A stretch of DNA of 64,000 bases from Rhizobium acidisoli (GCF_002531755.2 NZ_CP035002.1:124001-188000); one strand, 5' to 3'. Numbered from the stretch's first letter, positions 1 through 10,500 are shown. Program-made: numbers and translations. The notes: generated from the sequence alone by a model not told the origin.

Positions 1-3000
1 CGACGGAGAAGGGCGGCGTTGCCAACGGTTCGGGCGGCGCAGTTGCCAGCGGCAACGTGCTGACCAACGACACCGATCCGGATGCCGGCGACACCAAGAC
101 GGTAACCGCAATCAAATTCGGGGCGACGTCAGGCACGCTCGGCACGGCACTCGCCGGCACCTATGGCAGCCTCGTGCTTAATGCGTCGGGCGCCTATACC
201 TATACGATCAACGAGACCAATACCGCCGTGCAGGGGCTTCGCCTGTCGACCAACACGCTGAGCGACGTCTTCAACTATACGATGCGCGACACCGCCGGGG
301 CCACCGCCACGGCGAACCTCACCGTCACCATTCATGGCGCCAACGACGCGCCGGTGCTCGCCGTCCAGACGGCGACCCAGAACGCCACCGTCAACTCGGC
401 CTTCTCCTTTGCAGTGCCGACGACGACCTTCACCGATGTCGACAGCGGTGAGACGCTGACCTATTCGGCAACGGCTGCCGACGGCACGGCACTGCCTTCC
501 TGGCTCTCCTTCAACGCTTCGACGCGCACCTTCTCCGGCACGCCGACGACAGGCGGCACTTACGGCGTCAAGGTCACGGCAACCGATATCGGCGGCCTCG
601 CCGCCAACGAGACCTTCAACATTGCCGTGTCGGTTCCCGGCAACACGACGCCGACGGCGGTCGCCGATGTGGGGGACGCGACTGAGAAGGGCGGTGTCGC
701 CAATGGTTCGGGCGGCGCGGTTGCCAGCGGCAACGTGCTGACCAATGACACCGATCCGGATTCCGGCGACACCAAGACGGTGACGGCGGTCAACTTCGGC
801 GCGACGTCGGGCACGCTCGGCTCAGCACTGAACGGCACCTATGGCAGTCTCGTGCTCAACGCATCGGGCGCCTATAGCTATGCGATCAACGAGAGCAATG
901 CCACTGTCCAGGGGCTTCGCCTGTCGACCAACACGCTGAACGACGTCTTCAGCTACACGATGCGCGACACCGCCGGCACCACCGCCACGGCGAACCTGAC
1001 CATCACCATCCATGGCGCCAATGACGCACCGGTGCTCGCCGTCCAGACGACGACCCAGAACGCCACCGTCGGCTCCGCCTTCTCCTTCGCAGTGCCGACC
1101 ACGACCTTCACCGATGTCGACAGCGGCGAGACGCTGACCTATTCGGCAACGGCTGCCGACGGCACGGCACTGCCCGCCTGGCTCTCCTTCAACGCCACGA
1201 CGCGCACCTTCTCCGGCACACCGACGGCAGCAGGCACCTATGGCGTCAAGGTCACGGCGACCGATATCGGCGGCCTCTCGGCCAACGAGACCTTCAACAT
1301 CGCTGCCGCGGCAGGGCCATCAACCTACAGCCTGTTTTCCGCCTCGAGCACGCCGGCCCAGACCAACCTCAACGACGGCCAGCAGCTCGAACTCGGCGTC
1401 AAGTTCACCTCGAACGTCGCCGGCGACATTACCGGCATCAGGTTCTACCGCAGCGCCAACGACAACGGCCAGAACGTCGTCGACCTGTGGAGTTCCACGG
1501 GCACCAAACTTGCCACCGCTACCTTCACCAACACCACGGCAAGTGGCTGGCAGACGGCGAACTTCACAACACCCTTCACCATTGCCGCCAACACGACCTA
1601 TGTCGCCTCCTACCACACGACCGGTGCCTACGTCGCGACCGACAGCTTCTTTACGGCTGCCGTCACCAACGGTCCGCTGACGGCGCCAGCCAGCGGCAAT
1701 GGCGTCTACCGCTATGGCGGCTCTGCCACCGCCGGCATTTTCCCAAATGCCACGTTCGGTGCTACCAATTATTGGGCCGATGTGGTCTTCCGCCCCACGA
1801 ATGCGAACAACACGACGCCGACGGCGGTTGCCGATGCGGGGGATGCGACGGAGAAGGGCGGCGTTGCCAACGGTTCGGGCGGCGCAGTTGCCAGCGGCAA
1901 CGTGCTGACCAACGACACCGATCCGGATGCCGGCGACACCAAGACGGTAACCGCAATCAAATTCGGGGCGACGTCAGGCACGCTCGGCACGGCACTCGCC
2001 GGCACCTATGGCAGCCTCGTGCTTAATGCGTCGGGCGCCTATACCTATACGATCAACGAGACCAATACCGCCGTGCAGGGGCTTCGCCTGTCGACCAACA
2101 CGCTGAGCGACGTCTTCAACTATACGATGCGCGACACCGCCGGGGCCACCGCCACGGCGAACCTCACCGTCACCATTCATGGCGCCAACGACGCGCCGGT
2201 GCTCGCCGTCCAGACGGCGACCCAGAACGCCACCGTCAACTCGGCCTTCTCCTTTGCAGTGCCGACGACGACCTTCACCGATGTCGACAGCGGTGAGACG
2301 CTGACCTATTCGGCAACGGCTGCCGACGGCACGGCACTGCCTTCCTGGCTCTCCTTCAACGCTTCGACGCGCACCTTCTCCGGCACGCCGACGACAGGCG
2401 GCACTTACGGCGTCAAGGTCACGGCAACCGATATCGGCGGCCTCGCCGCCAACGAGACCTTCAACATTGCCGTGTCGGTTCCCGGCAACACGACGCCGAC
2501 GGCGGTCGCCGATGTGGGGGACGCGACTGAGAAGGGCGGTGTCGCCAATGGTTCGGGCGGCGCGGTTGCCAGCGGCAACGTGCTGACCAATGACACCGAT
2601 CCGGATTCCGGCGACACCAAGACGGTGACGGCGGTCAACTTCGGCGCGACGTCGGGCACGCTCGGCTCAGCACTGAACGGCACCTATGGCAGTCTCGTGC
2701 TCAACGCATCGGGCGCCTATAGCTATGCGATCAACGAGAGCAATGCCACTGTCCAGGGGCTTCGCCTGTCGACCAACACGCTGAACGACGTCTTCAGCTA
2801 CACGATGCGCGACACCGCCGGCACCACCGCCACGGCGAACCTGACCATCACCATCCATGGCGCCAATGACGCACCGGTGCTCGCCGTCCAGACGACGACC
2901 CAGAACGCCACCGTCGGCTCCGCCTTCTCCTTCGCAGTGCCGACCACGACCTTCACCGATGTCGACAGCGGCGAGACGCTGACCTATTCGGCAACGGCTG

Positions 3001-3548
3001 CCGACGGCACGGCACTGCCCGCCTGGCTCTCCTTCAACGCCACGACGCGCACCTTCTCCGGCACACCGACGGCAGCAGGCACCTATGGCGTCAAGGTCAC
3101 GGCGACCGATATCGGCGGCCTCTCGGCCAACGAGACCTTCAACATCGCTGCCGCGGCAGGGCCATCAACCTACAGCCTGTTTTCCGCCTCGAGCACGCCG
3201 GCCCAGACCAACCTCAACGACGGCCAGCAGCTCGAACTCGGCGTCAAGTTCACCTCGAACGTCGCCGGCGACATTACCGGCATCAGGTTCTACCGCAGCG
3301 CCAACGACAACGGCCAGAACGTCGTCGACCTGTGGAGTTCCACGGGCACCAAACTTGCCACCGCTACCTTCACCAACACCACGGCAAGTGGCTGGCAGAC
3401 GGCGAACTTCACAACACCCTTCACCATTGCCGCCAACACGACCTATGTCGCCTCCTACCACACGACCGGTGCCTACGTCGCGACCGACAGCTTCTTTACG
3501 GCTGCCGTCACCAACGGTCCGCTGACGGCGCCAGCCAGCGGCAATGGC
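1..3548 (+). repeat. Tandem direct repeat, period 1845 bp, two copies in the window
   Basis: Bases 1-1703 recur at 1846-3548 with no difference found at the stretches compared, including third codon positions; translations in all other frames also match between copies. Identity stops at 1704 versus 3549, where the two DUF4082 modules diverge. The period is 615 codons, so the frame is kept. The left copy continues out of the window, so more copies may exist. Within each copy there is an older, diverged sub-repeat (VCBS plus cadherin-like module) about 650-670 bp long. Confidence 0.93.
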
Positions 3549-3656
3549 CTCTATGCCTATGGCGGCTCCGCTACCGCAGGTCTCTTCCCGACCAGCACCT
3601 TCAATTCAGCGAATTACTATGCCGATGTGGTCTTCCGACCGCAGCTTGCCGCGTGA
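1..3656 (+). CDS. Giant secreted repeat protein, VCBS/cadherin-like and DUF4082 modules (5' end outside window)
   Basis: The reading frame is open from base 3, so the gene begins upstream of the window; only the last ~1217 residues are seen. They form two ~615-residue units. Each holds, in order, a VCBS-type module (NDTDPD...GDTKTVTA, ending GANDAP), a cadherin-like Ig module (FTDVDSGETLTYSA...FSGTPT), a second copy of both, and one DUF4082-like module (DGQQLELGVKF...GITGIRFYRS-like...YADVVFRP). No cysteines or membrane segments are visible, which fits an extended extracellular protein. It ends in PQLAA, the same end as the second giant protein at 5155-10500, which suggests a shared C-terminal export region for the type I secretion genes downstream. 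A role as adhesin or matrix protein is inference; the N-terminal, possibly catalytic, part is not visible. Confidence 0.85.
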   Translation, partial: TEKGGVANGSGGAVASGNVLTNDTDPDAGDTKTVTAIKFGATSGTLGTALAGTYGSLVLNASGAYTYTINETNTAVQGLRLSTNTLSDVFNYTMRDTAGATATANLTVTIHGANDAPVLAVQTATQNATVNSAFSFAVPTTTFTDVDSGETLTYSATAADGTALPSWLSFNASTRTFSGTPTTGGTYGVKVTATDIGGLAANETFNIAVSVPGNTTPTAVADVGDATEKGGVANGSGGAVASGNVLTNDTDPDSGDTKTVTAVNFGATSGTLGSALNGTYGSLVLNASGAYSYAINESNATVQGLRLSTNTLNDVFSYTMRDTAGTTATANLTITIHGANDAPVLAVQTTTQNATVGSAFSFAVPTTTFTDVDSGETLTYSATAADGTALPAWLSFNATTRTFSGTPTAAGTYGVKVTATDIGGLSANETFNIAAAAGPSTYSLFSASSTPAQTNLNDGQQLELGVKFTSNVAGDITGIRFYRSANDNGQNVVDLWSSTGTKLATATFTNTTASGWQTANFTTPFTIAANTTYVASYHTTGAYVATDSFFTAAVTNGPLTAPASGNGVYRYGGSATAGIFPNATFGATNYWADVVFRPTNANNTTPTAVADAGDATEKGGVANGSGGAVASGNVLTNDTDPDAGDTKTVTAIKFGATSGTLGTALAGTYGSLVLNASGAYTYTINETNTAVQGLRLSTNTLSDVFNYTMRDTAGATATANLTVTIHGANDAPVLAVQTATQNATVNSAFSFAVPTTTFTDVDSGETLTYSATAADGTALPSWLSFNASTRTFSGTPTTGGTYGVKVTATDIGGLAANETFNIAVSVPGNTTPTAVADVGDATEKGGVANGSGGAVASGNVLTNDTDPDSGDTKTVTAVNFGATSGTLGSALNGTYGSLVLNASGAYSYAINESNATVQGLRLSTNTLNDVFSYTMRDTAGTTATANLTITIHGANDAPVLAVQTTTQNATVGSAFSFAVPTTTFTDVDSGETLTYSATAADGTALPAWLSFNATTRTFSGTPTAAGTYGVKVTATDIGGLSANETFNIAAAAGPSTYSLFSASSTPAQTNLNDGQQLELGVKFTSNVAGDITGIRFYRSANDNGQNVVDLWSSTGTKLATATFTNTTASGWQTANFTTPFTIAANTTYVASYHTTGAYVATDSFFTAAVTNGPLTAPASGNGLYAYGGSATAGLFPTSTFNSANYYADVVFRPQLAA

Positions 3657-3756
3657 AGGATCGGGGAGGTCGGAACGGGATCGGAATGAGGCTCATACGA
3701 CGCAAATGCTTGCCGCGGCGACGGTCGCCCCGAACGTCCATATCCGGGGGATGTCG

Positions 3757-4941
3757 ATGAACGGGATCGACCGGCTACCTGTGACAGTGCTCACCGGCTT
3801 TCTCGGCGCCGGGAAGACGACGCTTCTCAGCCACGCGCTGATGAATCGTCAAGGCCTACGGGTCGCCGTCATTGTCAACGATATGAGCGAAGTGAATATA
3901 GACGCCAGTCTCATCCGAGACGGCGGCTGCAACCTGTCGCATACGACGGAGACATTGATCGAGCTCAGCAACGGCTGCATATGTTGCACGCTGCGCGACG
4001 ACCTGCTGGCGGAAGTGCGGCGACTGGCCGAAGAGGGGCGATACGATTATCTGTTGATAGAGGGGACCGGCATTGCCGAGCCATGCCCTATCGCGGCAAC
4101 CTTTTCCTTCCGCGACGAGAAGGGCGTCTCGCTCGCCGATTTTGCCAGCCTCGATACTATGGTCACCGTGGTGGACGCTGCAAACCTGTTAGCCGACTAC
4201 AGCAGTGCTGATCTGCTTGCCGACCGCGGCATGCAGCGCGACGGTGAGGATCGGCGCACACTCATCGACCTGCTGGTCGATCAGATCGAGTTTGCCGATG
4301 TTGTCGTGATCAACAAGATCTCGGACGTGAGCGAAGAGATCCGCGCGGAAGTCCGCAAAATAGTTGCCGCGCTCAACCCCGATGCGCGTCAGGTGGAGAC
4401 GGATTTCGGCAAGGTTTCTCTGGCAGCCATCCTCAATACGGGCCTCTTCGATGAAGCAAAGGCCGCCGCGCACCCACTGTGGCACAAGGAACTGTACAGC
4501 CCGGGCGACCATGTACCGGAAACGGAGGAATACGGGGTATCGAGCTTTGTCTATCGCACGAGGCGCCCCTTCGACCCGAAGCGATTTCGAGCATTTCTGG
4601 ACGAGCCCTGGCCGGGAGTGATGCGTGCCAAAGGCCACTTCTGGCTTGCCACGCGCCCGCGTCATGTGGGCATGATGTCGGCCGCCGGCGTCCAGCGGCG
4701 CTGCGAGCCCATGGGGCTCTGGTGGGCAGCCGTGCCCCGGCAGGACTGGCCGAGCCATCAGCAGTTTCGTCAGCATCTCGAGAGCCGGTGGGACAGCGCT
4801 TGGGGCGACCGTCGGCAGGAACTGGTTTTTATCGGCGTTGATATGGACGAGACTGGTGTGCGGACCGCGCTGGACGGGTGCCTCGCCAGCGCCGATCCGC
4901 GCGACTGGGCTACGCTCGAAGATCCGTTTCCGGCCTGGTAG
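3757..4941 (+). CDS. COG0523 CobW/ZigA-family GTP-binding protein (copy 1)
   Basis: A G3E-type GTPase of the CobW/COG0523 family, cytoplasmic proteins that use GTP to handle or deliver metal ions, often zinc. From this start (394 aa) the Walker A motif GFLGAGKTT is at residues 14-22, the family metal site GCICC at 73-77, the EGTGIAEP segment follows, and INK is the base-recognition motif. The C-terminal CobW_C part contains [12 protein letters not shown]. The ATG at 3757 has a GGGGG stretch 6 nt upstream; ATGs at 3751 and 3706 are in frame and possible. It lies about 100 bp after a giant DUF4082 protein, exactly as its paralogue (10549-11781) does, so the pair of genes seems to have been duplicated as a unit. 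The metal and client are unknown; a link to the secreted proteins is inferred from position only. Confidence 0.85.
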   Translation: MNGIDRLPVTVLTGFLGAGKTTLLSHALMNRQGLRVAVIVNDMSEVNIDASLIRDGGCNLSHTTETLIELSNGCICCTLRDDLLAEVRRLAEEGRYDYLLIEGTGIAEPCPIAATFSFRDEKGVSLADFASLDTMVTVVDAANLLADYSSADLLADRGMQRDGEDRRTLIDLLVDQIEFADVVVINKISDVSEEIRAEVRKIVAALNPDARQVETDFGKVSLAAILNTGLFDEAKAAAHPLWHKELYSPGDHVPETEEYGVSSFVYRTRRPFDPKRFRAFLDEPWPGVMRAKGHFWLATRPRHVGMMSAAGVQRRCEPMGLWWAAVPRQDWPSHQQFRQHLESRWDSAWGDRRQELVFIGVDMDETGVRTALDGCLASADPRDWATLEDPFPAW

Positions 4942-5154
4942 CACGCGGCGCAGGACAACGCTCGAGTTGACCGGCTGGGCCCGCCGGACTGGCCTAAAAT
5001 TCCTTTTCAATCGGGGTCAGCCACTTGTCAGAAGCCGTAGTCACGATTGGGGCCTTGGCGGTCGGTATGGGGTGAGGGTCATCATATCGGAGTAGGGGAT
5101 ACCTCCCTCATACCCCGGATTGCTGTCGTACGTTCCCTTCGCAAAGGTGCCAGA

Positions 5155-8100
5155 ATGGACATCTTGCTACAGCGGTCGAAAGGCCGGTCGATGCGGAAGG
5201 GGACGCCGCTGATGCGGAGAATTCATGTTGGTAATCGTGAGTATCTGAGTACATTTGGTGGAGCGTTGAGTGTCTTTCGTGCATCTTCTGCCTGGAGTGC
5301 AGTCCTTGCTTCCGCGACCGTCGTGTCGTCGAGGAGTACCGATGGCGCCCCGAGCTTTGCCGATCAGGGCAGCGCAACCGTCCAATCCTCCTTCACCGGC
5401 TCGGTTACATCTGCCCTGATAACATCAGGCGACATGCAATCGTCCCCGGCATCGTCGACCGCGATGCCGGCCGCTGCTGCCGATGGCGGCACGCAGGGCA
5501 CGTCCACGAAGACGGCGTCGGCTGCCACGGTCTTCCAGACGCCGTCCTCGACATCCAAGCGCACCGTGCTTGGCCCGGATCCGGCTGAGGAGGCTGCGAC
5601 ACTGCCTGCCGCCCCCGCCCTTACCGGTGTTACCAGCAATGCCGATACCGGCAGCGCCAAGACCGCGGCGCCGGTCAGTTCCTCCACCAGTGTCGGCGCG
5701 GCTTCGTTGCGCCTGCAGGCCTCGATAGCATCCATCTCGGTGGAGCCGAGCCAGGATGCTTCCGCTGAGACGACCGCGGCCCCGGCAGCACTGGCGGCGC
5801 CGGCGGCTGCAGCGGCTGCGGCGACGCCCAACAAGATCGCGCTCGAAAATCTGAAGCAGGGCAACCCGATCAGCGAGTGGGGTCTGGAGGGCGACGGCGG
5901 CGGCACCATCCAGGGCTTCGCCACCGAAATCAGCACCAATATCGGTCAGACGGTCAATTTCAAGATCGCCACCGATTCCACCCACTACCGCATCGATATC
6001 TACCGCATGGGCTATTATGGCGGCGACGGCGCCCGCAAGGTCGACTCCATCGAGCAGCAGCTGACCACGGCGCAGATCCAGCCACATCCGATCGTCGACA
6101 TGTCGCTCGGCCTCATCGACTGCGGCAACTGGTCGGTTTCCGCGAGCTGGCAGATTCCGACGGATGCGGTCTCCGGCGTGTATTTCGCCAAGCTGGTGCG
6201 CGAGGATGGCACCGAGGATGCAAGCATCATCCCCTTCGTCGTGCGCGACGATGCCTCGACCAGCGATATCGTCTTCCAGACGTCGGACACGACCTGGCAG
6301 GCCTATAATGCCTGGGGCGGCGCCAGCCTCTATTACGGTGAAGTGCCCGTCGATCCGGCCGATATGATCGGCTACCTGCCGCCGAACTGCAGCTGCGGCC
6401 TGACCGCCATCGGCCGCGCCTCGGCCGTCAGCTATAACAGGCCGATCATCACCAATACGAGTCCGATCGGCGGCTCGCACGATTACATCTTCGGCGTCGA
6501 ATCCTCCGCCATTTCGTGGCTGGAGCAGAACGGCTACAACGTTTCCTATATATCCGGCGTCGATGCGGCGCGCAGCGGCACGCTGCTTCTCAACCACGAT
6601 GCTTATCTCTCCGTCGGGCATGACGAATACTGGTCGGCCGAACAGCGCGCCAATGTCGAGGCCGCCCGCGATGCTGGTGTCAACCTCGCCTTCTGGAGCG
6701 GCAACGAGTGCTACTGGAAGGTCCGCTGGGAAAGCAGCATCGATGGCAGCGGGCAAGCCTATCGCACCATGGTCTGCTACAAGGAAACCTGGGGTACGAG
6801 CACCGATCCGAGCAATGTCGGCACCGGAACCTGGCGCGATCCGCGCTATGCCGATCCTGGTCAGGAGCCGGAAAATTCGCTGACCGGCACGATGTTCCAG
6901 GTGGACAGCTACCGCCAGGATACGATTTCCATCCCCTACGACTATTCAAACCTGCGCTTCTGGCGCAACACCGATGTCTCGCAGACCCAGGAGGGCGGCA
7001 CCTACAATCTGGTGCAGAACCTGCTCGGCTACGAATGGGATTCCGATGTCGAGAACGGCTTCCGGCCGGATGGGCTCGTCAACCTGTCACTCTCGTCCAT
7101 CTCGGTCGACACCTATCTGCGCGATTACGGCGCGACTATCGGTTCGGCCGTCGCCACCCACAGCCTCACCATGTACCGGGCCGCAAGCGGCGCGCTCGTT
7201 TTCGGCGCCGGTACGGTCTTCTGGTCCTGGGGCCTCAGTGACAACCACCAGGGCCCGACGACCTCGACCGATCGCAACGTCCAGCAGGCGATGGTCAACA
7301 TGTTCGCGGACATGGGTATCCAGCCGACCACGCTGGATGCAAGCCTGATCCTCGCGACCCAATCGACCGACACGCTGAAGCCGACCTCGTCCGTCACCTC
7401 GCCGATCGTCGGCGCAAGCTTCCTCGAAGGCCAGCATGTGACGATCACGGGCACAGCGCAGGATTTCGGCGGCGGCATCATTGCCGGCGTGGAAGTCTCA
7501 ACCGATGGCGGCCAGCATTGGTTCAAGGCCACCGGCCGAGAGAGCTGGAGCTATAACTGGGTCGTGCAGGCAAGCGGCACTTATACGGTCATGTCGCGCG
7601 CCGTCGACGACAGCGTCAATCTGGAGGTGCCATCGGCCGGCAAGCAGGTCACCGTCACCCTGCCGGGAACGACGGGCCTGTGGACGCTTGCGGAAAAGCC
7701 CGCTGTGGAAACAGCGATCGATCGCGATTCCGTCGAGCTCGGCCTGCGCTTCCAGACCACCACGGCAGGCTTCGTGCAGGGCATCCGCTTCTACAAGGGC
7801 TTCTACAATATCGGCGACCATGCCGTCAGCCTCTGGAGCGCCAACGGAACGCTGCTGGCATCAGGCGGTTCCGTCAATGAGTCGCTCTCCGGCTGGCAGA
7901 CGGTGATGTTCTCCAGCCCGATCCAGATTACCGCCGGTACCACCTATGTGGCCTCATACCACAGCAGCGGTTTCTATTCGCTGACAAGCAATTATTTCAC
8001 CGGCGGCACCTATGCCAGCGGCGCGGTGACGGCCGTCGATGGCGGCGGCGTCTTCGCCTATGGCACCACTGCCGGCACCTTCCCCGGCCAAAGCCCCGGC

Positions 8101-10500
8101 ACCGGCACTAATTACTGGGTCGACGTGGTCTTCGATGCCGGCCCCAACAGCGCCCCGGTCGCGACCGACGATACGGGGCTGACCATCTCCGGCAACGATA
8201 CCGTGACCATCTCGATCGCCTCGCTTGTCGGAAACGATACGGACGCCAATGGCGACGCGATGACGATTTCGGCCGTCGGCAATGCCGTCAACGGCACGGT
8301 GACGCTCAACAAGCAGAACGGCACCGTCATCTTCACGCCGACCAACAATTATTCGGGGCCGGCAAGCTTCACCTATACGCTGTCGGATGGGCGCGGCGGC
8401 ACGGATCAGGGCAGCGTCAGCCTCACCGTCAACCCGGGCCCTGCCGGGGAAACGCTGTTTACATCAAGCGAAGGGCCGGCGGGCGCAAGCTTCAACGACG
8501 GCCAGGCGATGGAACTGGGTATGAAGTTCGTCGCTTCGTCCAGCGGCATGATTACCGGCATCCGCTACTACAAGGCATCAGGCGATACCGGGCCCCATAC
8601 CGGCTCCCTGTGGACGGCTGATGGAACGCTGGTTGCGACCGTCACCTTCGCCAACAGCGGATTGGTGAACGGCTGGCAGACCGCGACATTCGCCAACGCG
8701 GTGCATATCGCGGCCGGCACGACCTATGTCGCCTCCTACAGCACCACAGGCTCCTACGTGGCGACGGCAAACTATTTCACGTCAGCCCATACCAATGGCT
8801 CGCTGACGGCGCTCGCCGGCAGCAATGGCGTTTACACTGTCGGAGGCTCGGCATTCCCGACCTCCAGCTACCAGTCGTCGAACTACTGGGTGGATGTCGT
8901 CTACAACCAGTCGACAGGCAACGCGGCGCCGGTCGCCGCCAACGATAATGGCTACACGACCTATTCCGACACTGCGCTGTCGATTGCCGCGGCCAGCCTG
9001 CTTGCAAACGACACCGATGCCGATGGCGATCCGCTCAGCATCACCGGCGTCAACGGTGGGGTCAACGGAACGGTTACCTTCAACAGCCAGACCAAATCAG
9101 TCACTTTCACACCGACGGCTGGCTATACGGGTGCGGCAAGCTTCTCCTATTCGATCTCGGATGGGCTTGGCGGAACAGCCTCGGCGACGGTCAGCCTCAC
9201 TGTCGGCACGCCGCCCGGCGGAGGCACGACGTCGAGCCTGTTTACCGGCGCGGATACGTCGGGGGTTGCCGTCGCCAACGACGCCAACTCGGTCGAACTT
9301 GGCGTCAAGTTCATCGCTTCCGCCAGCGGCCAGATCACCGGGCTCACCTATTACAAGAGCGCTCAGGATACCGGCACGCATGTCGGCTCGCTCTGGACGG
9401 CGGGCGGCCAACTTCTGGCCCAGGCGACCTTCATCAACGAGACGGCGAGCGGCTGGCAGACGGTTTCCTTCACCCAGCCGATCAATGTGACGGGCGGCAC
9501 CACCTATGTAGCGAGCTACCATTCGAACGGCTTCTATTCGGCAACGGCGAACTACTTCACATTGGACCATACGAGTGGCGCGCTGACGGCGCCGGCAAGT
9601 TCGGTCAGCGGCGGCAACGGCGTTTATGCCTATGGCACGGGCAGCCTGTTCCCCAATTCCTCCTACAATGCCAGCAATTACTGGGTCGACGTGCTCTATC
9701 AGCAGGGCACGCAGAATGCGGTCCCGGTGGCCGCCAACGACAGCGGCTTTACGACCAATACCGGCACGCCGGTCACCATCCAGGCCTCGGCGCTGCTCTC
9801 GAACGACAGCGATGGCGATAGCGATCCGCTGACGATCACTGGCGTCAGCTCCGCGGTCAACGGCTCGGTCGCCTGGAACGCCCAGGCCCAGACGGTCACC
9901 TTCACGCCGACGGCAGGCTATTCGGGACCGGCAAGCTTCAGCTATGCGATCTCGGACGGCAAGGGCGGCACGGCCTCGGCGCAGGTCGCGCTTACCATCA
10001 GCAACGGGGCCGCCGGTCCGGAGCAGAATCTTTTTGCCGCCAACGCGACGCCTTCGGTCGTCTCGGTCAACGACAACCAGCAGGTCAATCTCGGCATGAA
10101 ATTCCAGGCCGATACGTCAGGCTGGATCACCGGCATCCGCTTTTACAAGGGTGCCGATAATACCGGCTCGCATAACGGCTATCTCTGGACCGCCTCGGGC
10201 ACGCTGCTCGGCAGCGTCACATTCAACAACGAGACGGCCAGCGGCTGGCAGACTGCGCAGCTCACCCAGCAGATCGCTATCCAGGCGGATACGACCTACG
10301 TCGTCTCCTACTCGACCAACGGCAATTATTCGGCGACCGGCAATTACTTTGCCAGCGACGTGACGAACGGCGATCTCAAGGCGCTCGGCGGCAGCAACGG
10401 CGTCTATGCTTATGGGGCGGGCGGGTTGTTCCCGACAGCCAGCTATAACAGCACGAACTACTATGTGGATGTGGCCTTCAAACCACAGCTCGCGGCGTAA
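5155..10500 (+). CDS. Giant secreted protein: dimethylformamidase-like catalytic region, Ig-like domain, four DUF4082 modules
   Basis: 1781 aa from the ATG at 5155 (AAAGG 7 nt upstream); the frame is open to 5047 but lacks a better start. Residues ~50-225 are a low-complexity Ser/Ala/Thr linker. Residues ~245-723 resemble the C-terminal domain of the N,N-dimethylformamidase large (beta) subunit: YRIDIYRMGYYGGDGAR, then GHDEYWS (H489, E491) and NLAFWSGNECYWKVRW. An Ig-like domain follows (~742-830), then four DUF4082-like modules (~841-995, 1096-1253, 1359-1517, 1621-1781) separated by three cadherin-like or tandem-95-type modules (NDTDANGD-like, FTPT..YSGPASFTY). The C-terminus PQLAA matches the upstream giant protein. 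There is no convincing Sec signal, which fits type I secretion by the transporter at 12193-15776. Any enzymatic activity and substrate are unproven. Confidence 0.85.
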   Translation: MDILLQRSKGRSMRKGTPLMRRIHVGNREYLSTFGGALSVFRASSAWSAVLASATVVSSRSTDGAPSFADQGSATVQSSFTGSVTSALITSGDMQSSPASSTAMPAAAADGGTQGTSTKTASAATVFQTPSSTSKRTVLGPDPAEEAATLPAAPALTGVTSNADTGSAKTAAPVSSSTSVGAASLRLQASIASISVEPSQDASAETTAAPAALAAPAAAAAAATPNKIALENLKQGNPISEWGLEGDGGGTIQGFATEISTNIGQTVNFKIATDSTHYRIDIYRMGYYGGDGARKVDSIEQQLTTAQIQPHPIVDMSLGLIDCGNWSVSASWQIPTDAVSGVYFAKLVREDGTEDASIIPFVVRDDASTSDIVFQTSDTTWQAYNAWGGASLYYGEVPVDPADMIGYLPPNCSCGLTAIGRASAVSYNRPIITNTSPIGGSHDYIFGVESSAISWLEQNGYNVSYISGVDAARSGTLLLNHDAYLSVGHDEYWSAEQRANVEAARDAGVNLAFWSGNECYWKVRWESSIDGSGQAYRTMVCYKETWGTSTDPSNVGTGTWRDPRYADPGQEPENSLTGTMFQVDSYRQDTISIPYDYSNLRFWRNTDVSQTQEGGTYNLVQNLLGYEWDSDVENGFRPDGLVNLSLSSISVDTYLRDYGATIGSAVATHSLTMYRAASGALVFGAGTVFWSWGLSDNHQGPTTSTDRNVQQAMVNMFADMGIQPTTLDASLILATQSTDTLKPTSSVTSPIVGASFLEGQHVTITGTAQDFGGGIIAGVEVSTDGGQHWFKATGRESWSYNWVVQASGTYTVMSRAVDDSVNLEVPSAGKQVTVTLPGTTGLWTLAEKPAVETAIDRDSVELGLRFQTTTAGFVQGIRFYKGFYNIGDHAVSLWSANGTLLASGGSVNESLSGWQTVMFSSPIQITAGTTYVASYHSSGFYSLTSNYFTGGTYASGAVTAVDGGGVFAYGTTAGTFPGQSPGTGTNYWVDVVFDAGPNSAPVATDDTGLTISGNDTVTISIASLVGNDTDANGDAMTISAVGNAVNGTVTLNKQNGTVIFTPTNNYSGPASFTYTLSDGRGGTDQGSVSLTVNPGPAGETLFTSSEGPAGASFNDGQAMELGMKFVASSSGMITGIRYYKASGDTGPHTGSLWTADGTLVATVTFANSGLVNGWQTATFANAVHIAAGTTYVASYSTTGSYVATANYFTSAHTNGSLTALAGSNGVYTVGGSAFPTSSYQSSNYWVDVVYNQSTGNAAPVAANDNGYTTYSDTALSIAAASLLANDTDADGDPLSITGVNGGVNGTVTFNSQTKSVTFTPTAGYTGAASFSYSISDGLGGTASATVSLTVGTPPGGGTTSSLFTGADTSGVAVANDANSVELGVKFIASASGQITGLTYYKSAQDTGTHVGSLWTAGGQLLAQATFINETASGWQTVSFTQPINVTGGTTYVASYHSNGFYSATANYFTLDHTSGALTAPASSVSGGNGVYAYGTGSLFPNSSYNASNYWVDVLYQQGTQNAVPVAANDSGFTTNTGTPVTIQASALLSNDSDGDSDPLTITGVSSAVNGSVAWNAQAQTVTFTPTAGYSGPASFSYAISDGKGGTASAQVALTISNGAAGPEQNLFAANATPSVVSVNDNQQVNLGMKFQADTSGWITGIRFYKGADNTGSHNGYLWTASGTLLGSVTFNNETASGWQTAQLTQQIAIQADTTYVVSYSTNGNYSATGNYFASDVTNGDLKALGGSNGVYAYGAGGLFPTASYNSTNYYVDVAFKPQLAA

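Noticed and set aside
1..3548. CRISPR-like or satellite repeat
   Set aside because: The repeat is a 615-codon coding unit with an open frame, not short repeats with spacers.
5425..6756. Long minus-strand open frame (443 aa) opposite the giant protein
   Set aside because: Mirror of a GC-rich coding frame: no recognisable domain, no plausible start, and it lies wholly inside a gene with clear domains. Similar antisense frames at 10117-11433, 12508-13827, 32590-34002, 43196-44092 and 44270-45550 were rejected for the same reason.
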